This document shows positions 1-5,607 of a stretch of DNA of 11,883 nt, one piece after another. The stretch spans positions 1-11,883 of the forward strand of contig JAHHTR010000063.1 of assembly GCA_020024515.1 (NCBI GenBank), read 5' to 3'. Position 1 is the first letter of the stretch; every line of letters starts with the position of its first letter. Under the pieces are notes generated by a model that saw only the letters and a list, made by a program, of their open reading frames with translations, searched no databases and was not told the DNA's origin. Made by a program: the position numbers and the translations under genes. Source of the DNA: Angelakisella sp. (GTDB taxonomy: Bacteria > Bacillota > Clostridia > Oscillospirales > Ruminococcaceae).

Positions 1-51
<51 letters not shown>

Positions 52-54
52 ATA

Positions 55-128
55 TGGAGCGGGTGATGGGAATCGAACCCACGTATTCAGCTTGGAAGGC
101 TGACATTCTACCATTGAACTACACCCGC
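55..128 (-). tRNA. tRNA-Gly (anticodon TCC), CCA encoded
   Basis: On the minus strand the acceptor 5' strand GCGGGTG (128-122) pairs perfectly with CACCCGC (65-59), followed by discriminator T (58) and an encoded CCA (57-55). The anticodon stem TCAGC/GCTGA encloses loop CTTCCAA, giving anticodon TCC for Gly (GGA/GGG). The T loop has the canonical GGTTCGATTCC pattern. The body is 71 nt without CCA, normal for tRNA-Gly. It is the promoter-proximal member of a tandem pair with tRNA-Arg, separated by three bases. Confidence 0.97.
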
Positions 129-163
129 ATATTGCTGTTGTGCGGTCTCACACAACGCTGATA

Positions 164-192
164 ATAATACCAAACAAAATGCAATATGTCAA
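164..192 (-). promoter_or_regulatory. Sigma-70-type promoter of the tRNA-Gly/tRNA-Arg unit
   Basis: The minus strand carries a perfect -35 hexamer TTGACA (192-187), a 17-base spacer and a -10 hexamer TATTAT (169-164). Transcription would start near base 157, leaving a leader of about 30 nt before tRNA-Gly. That leader contains a short imperfect hairpin (155-138, arms TTGTG/CACAA). The A/T tracts of the adjacent inverted repeat (193-242) lie just upstream of the -35, where an UP element would act. Confidence 0.85.
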
Positions 193-242
193 CCCTTTTT
201 TAAAACTTTTTCGAAAAAATGGCAAAAAAGTTTTAAAAAGGG
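193..242. repeat. A/T-tract inverted repeat upstream of the tRNA promoter
   Basis: Arms of 19 bases at 193-211 and 224-242 (CCC, T-run, AAAAC, T-run; and its near-exact complement ending GGG) flank a 12-base centre. The arms differ only in how the T and A runs are split (6+5 versus 5+6). One arm abuts the -35 box of the tRNA promoter. It could be an UP-element/curved-DNA region, a bidirectional terminator shielding the tRNA operon from upstream transcription, or both; the sequence alone does not decide. Confidence 0.7.
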
Positions 243-280
243 AAATTTTTAATTAAAGAACACGATTTTGCAACACATTA

Positions 281-458
281 TTATATGTGCACAGCTATCT
301 CGTTTTGTTTTAAAAATTCTTGATATTCCGACTCATCTTTCCAAATATACCTTTCTTTTTCCATTTGTATGAAACGCTCAACAACAAGGTTACTATTTAA
401 CGTTTTCTCTGTTAATGATATATACACTTAAAGCCTTTGCCTTATTAAACAAGCACAT
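281..458 (-). pseudogene. Possible decayed small coding sequence
   Basis: Two short minus-strand frames read like protein but are out of phase. The first starts at ATG 458 and reads MCLFNKAKALSVYIINRENV before a TAG at 395-393. The second, open from 427 to a TAA at 283-281, continues in another frame with a Glu/Lys/Tyr-rich, helix-like tail (for example ERYIWKDESEYQEFLKQNEI). A single-base shift near 390-405 would join them into about 60 residues. There is no proper RBS (AAGG directly abuts the ATG) and I recognise no family. It may be a frameshifted relic or chance in AT-rich DNA. Confidence 0.2.
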
Positions 459-696
459 CCTTGTCAATTATATGTGTACAGATAAGAACTGCACATTTTT
501 ATCTATCGCTCATTATATTTCATTTCTAGTGAGCTCGTTTTGTATGAGATATAATGAGGTTCAATAATTGCTTAAAATTTTCTCTGTTTGAATTAAGAGT
601 GGGTTTTCTGAATGTGTTATATATGTGATGCCTACTCACCGTTGAATTTAAGATAAATACCCTATACATTTACTACAAAGATCCAAAATTAGGTTT

Positions 697-719
697 ACTA
701 TCATCATATTGATGATAGT
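697..719. repeat. Perfect 10-bp hairpin with 3-base loop
   Basis: ACTATCATCA (697-706) and TGATGATAGT (710-719) are exact complements around TAT. The stem is AT-rich and no T-run follows on either strand, so it is a poor intrinsic terminator. It sits about 125 bases upstream of the promoter of the DUF1294 gene and has the shape of an operator or a transcript hairpin, but no regulator can be named. Confidence 0.6.
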
Positions 720-841
720 TCTCAATTTCAGTAATATTTTCGCCGCCTACGCAAAAAGTCATAGTCATAACAGTTAAGTAAACTAAAAGTATCAATTATT
801 ACTAAATATTATAGTCTTCAATTATACTTTCCCTACGATTA

Positions 842-870
842 TTGACAATTGCAAATAAAGAAATTACAAT
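842..870 (+). promoter_or_regulatory. Sigma-70-type promoter of the DUF1294 gene
   Basis: TTGACA (842-847), a 17-base spacer and TACAAT (865-870) form a near-consensus promoter. The predicted start of transcription near 877 leaves a leader of about 28 nt containing the GGAG ribosome binding site at 891-894. Confidence 0.8.
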
Positions 871-904
871 ATAGGATAAGAAAAGAAAAAGGAGAAGTTT
901 TTCT

Positions 905-1195
905 ATGACTTTCACTAATCTTATTATATTTTGTATAATTTATTATGCTATAATTTCGGTAGTCGGCGTTTATTTAACTATATCTGATAAGCATAGAGCA
1001 ATAAAAGGTGTTTGGCGAATTTCTGAAAATACTTTAATGCTATGTGGATTTTTAGGTGCTGCACTTCCTATGTATATTACAATGAAAAAAGTCTGCCATA
1101 AGACAAAACACGCAAAATTTATGATTGGTCTTCCGGCAGAAATTATTTTACATATTATATTGATGGCAACGATTATTTATTCATTATCAATATGA
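905..1195 (+). CDS. DUF1294 family small membrane protein
   Basis: A 96-residue integral membrane protein of the DUF1294 family, whose function is not established. Hallmarks seen: a first hydrophobic helix (about 5-25) followed by the SDKHRA motif (28-32), KGVWRISE (34-41), a Gly/Ala-rich second helix with GFLGAALPMY (48-57), the HKTKHAKF block (65-72) and a third helix (about 74-94). This order (DK, WRIPE-like, GG/GA, HKT-K-F) is the family signature and the length is typical. The start ATG follows AGGAGA at a 9-base spacing, behind its own promoter. It is monocistronic, and its stop codon lies inside the 3' end of the convergent exonuclease gene (19-nt overlap), with no terminator hairpin in between. 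Confidence 0.88.
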   Translation: MTFTNLIIFCIIYYAIISVVGVYLTISDKHRAIKGVWRISENTLMLCGFLGAALPMYITMKKVCHKTKHAKFMIGLPAEIILHIILMATIIYSLSI

Positions 1196-2091
1196 TTGTT
1201 TGGCATATTAATGATAAGGCTAATATTAGGATCATTGTCAGGTCCTAATATAGTGGGCTCAATTAGCTTTATTATTTTTTTTACCTCAAGTCGGTCATAG
1301 TATTTTTTGAATTTAACAGAGACTCTTACAGTTCTGTCGCAGTTTGGGCAGTAAAATTTACTTCTAAAGTACTGGCTTGAAAAAGTCCATCTGCCTATTT
1401 GTTCACATTCGCCACAGCAAATTTCACATTTGTAATCAAGCTTGCTTTTATCAACAAGCGGATTTTTTATATTGCTTATTGCGTATGGTTTAAAAGCAAG
1501 TCTTGCATAAAAATCATTATCACATTTTTTTATATATTTATTAAGCTTTTCTCTGTTGAAAGTCCTTTTTAGGCACTCTGCACTAAGAAGACTGTCATCT
1601 AAAGCACGGTGAAGTGAAAAACCATCTTCAGGTATTTGCAGTTCTTCCGCAGCAGTTGATAAGCCTATCTGTTTAGCTTTAGGTACTGCTAATACTTCAT
1701 CAATAAAGTCCTGTAAGTTTCCGTATTTATGAAGAAACGGTATGGTTTCTTTCCCGTAAAGATATTTATAGTTATCAATAAGAACTCTTACATCGCTGTC
1801 GCCCCATGTGAGGATAGCACTGTCTTTTTCAACCCATTTATCAAACTTTGAAAAAACAGCACCGAAAGGTTCACCTGCACGAATTTCTTCATTTGTAATA
1901 TGTGTAAGATTCTTTACACGGCTACGCAGCTTTTTGCCGATTTGAGAACGAACAACACAAGAAAAGCTATCAATATAATTTAATTTTTCATCGAGTTTTA
2001 CAGCTCCGACTTCTATAACCTCGTTGATAAATTTCTTGGTCTTTTTACCGTACACGTTGTTCCATTCTAAATCCATTATGATATAATTCAT
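1177..2091 (-). CDS. DEDDh-family 3'-5' exonuclease with C-terminal zinc ribbon (KapD/ERI-1-like)
   Basis: Predicted to remove nucleotides from the 3' ends of DNA or RNA in the cytoplasm; the exact substrate is unknown. With ATG at 2091 (304 residues), the Exo I motif MDLEW gives metal ligands D7 and E9. Exo II is around TWGDSDVRVL (D98 or D100). Exo III is SLHRALDDS with H161 and D165, the DEDDh pattern. The nuclease domain ends near residue 180. After it comes a four-cysteine zinc ribbon, CEIC (222-225) and CPNC (248-251), which may bind nucleic acid. A TTG three bases upstream is in frame, but the ATG has the better spacing (7 bases) from AAGGG. The gene is divergent from metA and overlaps the DUF1294 gene tail to tail. 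Related proteins include the sporulation inhibitor KapD, but that role cannot be assumed here. Confidence 0.85.
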   Translation of the reverse strand: MNYIIMDLEWNNVYGKKTKKFINEVIEVGAVKLDEKLNYIDSFSCVVRSQIGKKLRSRVKNLTHITNEEIRAGEPFGAVFSKFDKWVEKDSAILTWGDSDVRVLIDNYKYLYGKETIPFLHKYGNLQDFIDEVLAVPKAKQIGLSTAAEELQIPEDGFSLHRALDDSLLSAECLKRTFNREKLNKYIKKCDNDFYARLAFKPYAISNIKNPLVDKSKLDYKCEICCGECEQIGRWTFSSQYFRSKFYCPNCDRTVRVSVKFKKYYDRLEVKKIIKLIEPTILGPDNDPNISLIINMPNNHIDNE

Positions 2092-2211
2092 CAAAACACC
2101 CTTGTATATTAAATTATCCTAATTTCATATAATCTCAAACTATTATATATTAATGATTCTTTATTTTCAAGTAAAACAGATTAAAGATATTGATGTATTT
2201 AAGCTTTTTAT

Positions 2212-2240
2212 TTGCTTTTTTGTCTAATTTAATGTATTAT
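2212..2240 (+). promoter_or_regulatory. Predicted promoter of metA (and perhaps the downstream genes)
   Basis: TTGCTT (2212-2217), 17 bases, then TATTAT (2235-2240) is a plausible sigma-70-type promoter in the 247-base divergent region between the exonuclease gene and metA. The predicted leader is about 92 nt. I saw no SAM riboswitch, T-box or other structured leader in it, although methionine genes in Firmicutes are often controlled that way. The AT richness makes other -10-like hexamers nearby possible. Confidence 0.55.
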
Positions 2241-2338
2241 AACATAGTATTATAGTATATATAGACATATAGAAAATGGTTCTTTGTCTTTCTATATTAC
2301 ATTTTACTAAAAATCAAGAAAACAGAAAGGATCTTTTG

Positions 2339-3253
2339 ATGCCAATAAAAATAGATGGCAGACTTCCTGCACATAAGCAACTTGAAAAAGAGAATGTTTT
2401 TGTAATGACAGAGGAGCGGGCAATATCTCAGGATATAAGACCGTTAAGAATTTTGATTCTTAATTTAATGCCTACAAAAATAGAAACTGAAACACAAATT
2501 CTGCGCCTTTTGAGTAATTCTCCTATACAGATAGAAATTGAACTTTTACAAACAGTAACGCACAAAGCGAAAAATGTTTCTCAGGAGCATATGTTCAAAT
2601 TCTATAAATGTTTTGATGATATTAAGGATGAGCGTTTTGACGGTATGATTGTAACAGGAGCACCTGTTGAAAATATGGATTATGAGGATATCGACTATTG
2701 GAATGAACTTTGTGGAATCTTTGAATGGAGTAAAACAAACGTTTATTCATCTTTTTATATTTGCTGGGGTGCACAGGCAGCTCTTTATTATCACTATGGA
2801 TTAAAGAAATATCTGTTGCCTAAAAAAATGTTTGGCGTTTTTGAGCATCGTTCATTGGATGTTTTACATCCGTTAATGAGAGGCTTAGATGATACATTCT
2901 ATGTACCTCACTCAAGGCATACAGAAATAAAGAGGGAAGATGTAGCTCATATTAAAGATCTTCAAATTATTTCGTATTCTTCAGAAGCGGGGATTCACTT
3001 AATTTCAGATATGGAATGTCGAAACTTCTATTCTATGGGACATTCTGAGTATGATAGAGATACTTTAGCAAAAGAGTATTTTAGAGATGTTGATAAGGGA
3101 TTAAATATAGATGTTCCTGTAAATTATTTTCCAGATGATGATTCAACAAAAATGCCTATGGTGAAATGGCGAGGGACAGCAAATGTAATTTTCTCAAATT
3201 GGTTAAATTATTTTGTTTATCAGCGAACACCTTACGATTTATCTACACTTTAA
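2339..3253 (+). CDS. metA: Homoserine O-acyltransferase MetA, predicted acetyl-CoA-specific
   Basis: Activates L-homoserine by O-acylation, the committed step of methionine biosynthesis in the cytoplasm. The protein is 304 residues, the usual MetA length, from ATG 2339, which follows AAAGG at 8 bases. An in-frame ATG at 2276 would add 21 residues unlike the family and lacks an RBS. Family N-terminus MPIKIDGRLPA and ENVFVM are present. The catalytic nucleophile is C142 (YICWGAQAALYYHYG), with H235 and E237 in MGHSEYD completing the triad-like site. Position 111 is Glu (TGAPVENM); in characterised members Glu here goes with acetyl-CoA and Gly with succinyl-CoA, so homoserine O-acetyltransferase is the better name. 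The gene is divergent from the exonuclease gene and only 33 nt upstream of the LCP gene. Confidence 0.95.
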   Translation: MPIKIDGRLPAHKQLEKENVFVMTEERAISQDIRPLRILILNLMPTKIETETQILRLLSNSPIQIEIELLQTVTHKAKNVSQEHMFKFYKCFDDIKDERFDGMIVTGAPVENMDYEDIDYWNELCGIFEWSKTNVYSSFYICWGAQAALYYHYGLKKYLLPKKMFGVFEHRSLDVLHPLMRGLDDTFYVPHSRHTEIKREDVAHIKDLQIISYSSEAGIHLISDMECRNFYSMGHSEYDRDTLAKEYFRDVDKGLNIDVPVNYFPDDDSTKMPMVKWRGTANVIFSNWLNYFVYQRTPYDLSTL

Positions 3254-3286
3254 TAAAAATAAATTCTAATAGAAAGGAATGATAAA

Positions 3287-4588
3287 ATGGGTGATGTATA
3301 TATATCAGGAAACAGCAATAGGTCAAATAAAACTAGTGAAAGTGGCAATAATCCTCAAAGTCAGAGAATACAGCCACAGCAAGTACCTTCCCAAAATGCA
3401 AATCCATATGTCCAAAATCCATATGCCAATCAGCAGAAGCAAAGATCTGTTCCACAAATCTCAAACATACCAAATAATCAGAGACCTACCCAGCCTGTTT
3501 ATAATGGACAAGGTCAGTATCAGAACAGAGCAGGCGCAAATATGTCGCATAGTGTGCCTGATAATAACTATGTTAATAACAGAAATTCATTAGGTCAGGG
3601 TGGCAGACCATCGCAGAGGACTACTGTAAAAAAGAAAAAAGGAAAAGTAGCAAAGATACTTATATCATTGCTTCTAGGTATTGTTATAATTTTTTCTTCT
3701 GCATTTGCATTAGTCTATAATATGGCGAAAAAAATTGATTATAATAAAAATGGTCATGCAGATAATATATATGTAAACTCAAGTGACCTTGTAAGTGATA
3801 AACGAGTTACTAATATATTGCTTATCGGTGTTGATGGCAAATCTAGCGATAAATCGTTGCGCTCAGATACAATGCTTATGGTTTCTATTGACAGAAATAA
3901 CAAGAAGTTAAAGCTTACATCTTTCCTTCGAGATACATGGGTAATGATACCGTCAACTAAAAGACACGGTAAATTAAATGCATCTTATGCTTACGGTGGT
4001 CCTCAGCTTGTTATGGATACAATAGAATATAACTATAATGTTGAGATTGACCATTATATGCTTGTAGGCTTTGATATGTTTAAAACAATCATTGATTCTT
4101 TCGGTGGTATAGATGTTGAAGTTACAGAAAAAGAAGCAGATTTCATGCGCAGAACTGCTAAGCCTACAAGACACATTCAAGCAGGTCCTAATGTTCATAT
4201 GAATGGCTCACAGGCTCTTGTATATTGCAGAATCAGAAAGCTTGACTCTGATTTTATGAGAACTTTCAGACAAAGAAAAGTTATTTCAGCACTTATAGCA
4301 AAAGCTAAAAAATCAAGTTTAACTGACTTGAAGAATGTAGCAGACAGTGTCCTATCAATGATTCAAACAGATATTTCACCTTTGGAGCTTACAAAGCTTG
4401 CCTTTGGTCTTCCTAAGTATATAACATATGAAATTGAATCTGAAAGGATTCCCACAAAAGGAACATTCAACTATAAAACAATTAATGGTCAATCTGTAAT
4501 CGCTACCGATATTAATCAAAATAGACAATTCATCCATAATTATCTCTATTCAGAAGATATCGAAGAGGAAATCTCTAAAAAAAATTAA
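3287..4588 (+). CDS. LytR-CpsA-Psr (LCP) family cell-wall polymer transferase
   Basis: LCP enzymes attach teichoic acids or capsule-like glycopolymers from a lipid carrier to peptidoglycan on the outer face of the membrane. The 433-residue protein has a long cytoplasmic N-terminus (1-115) rich in Gln, Asn, Pro and Ser. A basic KKKKGK stop (115-120) precedes one transmembrane helix (about 122-145), and an extracellular LCP domain covers about 173-345. Motifs seen: TNILLIGVD (175-183), LRSDTMLM (191-198), SFLRDTWV (212-219), FGGIDVEV (272-279), MNGSQALVYCRIRK (305-318) and DFMRTFRQRKV (322-332). These supply the conserved Arg and Asp residues (R192, D194, R215, R315, R317, R325, R328) that bind the polyprenyl pyrophosphate and metal. 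No LytR_C domain follows. The start is preceded by AAGGA at 8 bases. It lies 33 nt after metA and 43 nt before the Hrb-like gene. Confidence 0.92.
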   Translation: MGDVYISGNSNRSNKTSESGNNPQSQRIQPQQVPSQNANPYVQNPYANQQKQRSVPQISNIPNNQRPTQPVYNGQGQYQNRAGANMSHSVPDNNYVNNRNSLGQGGRPSQRTTVKKKKGKVAKILISLLLGIVIIFSSAFALVYNMAKKIDYNKNGHADNIYVNSSDLVSDKRVTNILLIGVDGKSSDKSLRSDTMLMVSIDRNNKKLKLTSFLRDTWVMIPSTKRHGKLNASYAYGGPQLVMDTIEYNYNVEIDHYMLVGFDMFKTIIDSFGGIDVEVTEKEADFMRRTAKPTRHIQAGPNVHMNGSQALVYCRIRKLDSDFMRTFRQRKVISALIAKAKKSSLTDLKNVADSVLSMIQTDISPLELTKLAFGLPKYITYEIESERIPTKGTFNYKTINGQSVIATDINQNRQFIHNYLYSEDIEEEISKKN

Positions 4589-4631
4589 TATAAAAAATTA
4601 ATATATTTATTTTATAAAGGATGGCGAAAAA

Positions 4632-5324
4632 ATGGATAAATCAGCTCTTTTTAAACTTTCTTATGGACTCTATGTTATTGGTGTAAAAAACGAATTTTAT
4701 GAATTCGGTGGCTGTATTGTTGACGCTCTTGGTCAGGTTTCAAGCGGTGAGCCTACAAGAATAGCAGTAAGCTGCATGAAAAATAATAATACGCCTACTA
4801 TGATTCGTAAAAATGGTGAATTTACTGTTTCAGTTCTTGGACAGAGTATTAATCCGTTTGTGATTTCGTGCTTTGGATTTCAGTCGTCTAAAGATGTAGA
4901 TAAGTGGTCTCTTGTTGACCATACTGTTGTAAATGGTCTTCCAGTATTAGATAGCGCTATTGCATATCTTCGCTGCAAGGTTGAAAGCATGAATGAATAT
5001 GATACACATACTTTGTTTATTGCAACAGTAGAGGACGCATGGCTCGGGGCAGATGATGTTCCTCAGCTTTATGCAGATTATCATAAAAGCTTGAAAGCTC
5101 CTGCCGCTGCAGCATTTGCAGAGTATAAACAAACAGGCAAAAGACCTAATGCTCCTGCAATTGCAAAAACTCCAGAAAAAGAAGATAAGAAAACTAATTC
5201 AGGTAAATGGGTATGTACTCTTTGTGGTTATATCTATGACGGAGAGGAACCTTTTGAAGAACTTCCTGATAGTTGGGTATGTCCACTCTGCGGTGCTACT
5301 AAAGCACTCTTTGAAAAGCAATAA
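4632..5324 (+). CDS. Flavin reductase-rubredoxin fusion (high-molecular-weight rubredoxin, Hrb-like)
   Basis: An electron-transfer protein of the Hrb type, which in acetogens and clostridia passes electrons from NAD(P)H through FMN and a rubredoxin iron centre to flavodiiron (FprA-type) proteins that reduce O2 or NO. The 230 residues comprise an FMN-binding flavin reductase-like domain (about 1-155: LFKLSYGLYVIGV, TRIAVSCMKNN, FTVSVL, CFGFQSSKDVDKW, THTLFI). A polar linker follows (about 156-190), then a rubredoxin module with iron ligands C195, C198 (CTLCGYIYDG) and C217, C220 (WVCPLCG). The rubredoxin is compact, about 38 residues against the usual 52-54, with the middle shortened as in rubrerythrin-type modules. 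The start follows AAGGATGG. No flavodiiron partner is visible in the window. A strong hairpin terminator lies 39 nt after the stop. Confidence 0.9.
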   Translation: MDKSALFKLSYGLYVIGVKNEFYEFGGCIVDALGQVSSGEPTRIAVSCMKNNNTPTMIRKNGEFTVSVLGQSINPFVISCFGFQSSKDVDKWSLVDHTVVNGLPVLDSAIAYLRCKVESMNEYDTHTLFIATVEDAWLGADDVPQLYADYHKSLKAPAAAAFAEYKQTGKRPNAPAIAKTPEKEDKKTNSGKWVCTLCGYIYDGEEPFEELPDSWVCPLCGATKALFEKQ

Positions 5325-5362
5325 AAAAGCATTAGTTTAATTTTAAATCAATACGAATAATA

Positions 5363-5388
5363 AAAACCACTATTTCACTAGTGGTTTT
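5363..5388. terminator. Bidirectional intrinsic terminator after the Hrb-like gene
   Basis: A perfect 10-bp stem, AAAACCACTA (5363-5372) with TAGTGGTTTT (5379-5388), has a 6-base loop. On the plus strand it ends in TTTTCTTA, and on the minus strand in TTTTTATTATT. It terminates the plus-strand metA/LCP/Hrb series and can also stop leftward readthrough. Confidence 0.85.
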
Positions 5389-5435
5389 CTTATACCCTAT
5401 AAGGGAATATTGAAGGTTTATTATCATCATTATTA

Positions 5436-5475
5436 CAGGCAGCCACCAAAGGGTGGCTGCCTGCTTTGTCTTTTT
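5436..5475 (+). terminator. GC-rich 12-bp hairpin, probable second plus-strand terminator
   Basis: CAGGCAGCCACC (5436-5447) pairs perfectly with GGTGGCTGCCTG (5452-5463) around a 4-base loop. The tail CTTTGTCTTTTT on the plus strand suits termination; on the minus strand no T-run follows. Its G+C content stands out from the surrounding AT-rich DNA, and it lies 48 bases beyond the first terminator, so it is either a backup terminator or part of a repeated intergenic element. Confidence 0.6.
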
Positions 5476-5532
5476 ATATTCGCTCAACCGCAAACGGGTT
5501 TGATTTTGCTTCAGTTCATTTTTCATTACGTT

Positions 5533-5599
5533 AAAAACCTCCGTGTTATCGTTGTTATGCGATTTTTTAAATCATCATTACTGTAACACGTAGGTTTTT
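5533..5599 (-). terminator. Long-stem hairpin, probable terminator of the ABC transporter operon
   Basis: On the minus strand AAAAACCTACGTGTTA (5599-5584) pairs with TAACACGGAGGTTTTT (5548-5533), 15 of 16 positions complementary, around a 35-base loop. It begins 9 bases after the stop codon of the anchored-protein gene and ends in T5, so termination of the leftward operon is the simplest role. The loop contains its own small hairpin (GATTT/AAATC, 5561-5573). The 16-bp stem with a long loop is unusual for a plain terminator. Confidence 0.6.
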
Positions 5600-5607
5600 A
5601 TAATATT

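Larger units (their letters stand above)
243..841. other. Long AT-rich region without a convincing intact gene
   Basis: About 600 bases between the tRNA operon and the DUF1294 gene contain no open frame with a good start, RBS and recognisable product on either strand. What it does hold is a possible decayed coding fragment on the minus strand (281-458), a 16/18 direct repeat (280-297 and 467-484, core ATTATATGTG), a 15-base imperfect inverted repeat (509-523 with 544-558, 14/15 matches, 20-base loop) and a perfect 10-bp hairpin (697-719). Another minus-strand frame of about 45 codons near 520-670 lacks an RBS and looks accidental. The region may be the relic of a deleted locus. Confidence 0.5.

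Noticed and set aside
520..680. Minus-strand frame of about 45 codons beginning near 675
   Set aside because: No ribosome binding site, no recognisable product and irregular composition; it overlaps the 509-558 inverted repeat and looks like chance in AT-rich DNA.
1221..1251. Inverted repeat ATATTAGG/CCTAATAT as a terminator for DUF1294
   Set aside because: It is only 8 bp with no T-run, lies inside exonuclease coding sequence, and is explained by the codons of a DPN-containing stretch.
2247..2338. SAM riboswitch or T-box in the metA leader
   Set aside because: The predicted leader is about 92 nt, AT-rich, with no conserved helices, T-box sequence or terminator hairpin.
2276..2338. Upstream in-frame start for MetA
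   Set aside because: It lacks an RBS and would add 21 residues not seen in the family; ATG 2339 has AAAGG at 8 bases and gives the exact family numbering (C142, H235).
3974..4198. Open frame antisense to the LCP gene
   Set aside because: It lies wholly inside the conserved LCP domain with no RBS or family; a shadow of the real gene. The same holds for the other short frames inside the ABC operon, metA and Hrb genes.
5332..5526. 64-codon minus-strand frame starting 11 bases after a GGAGG
   Set aside because: The apparent RBS is one arm of the terminator hairpin at 5533-5599, the frame runs through two other strong hairpins, and the product resembles no family. More likely accidental or part of a repeated element.
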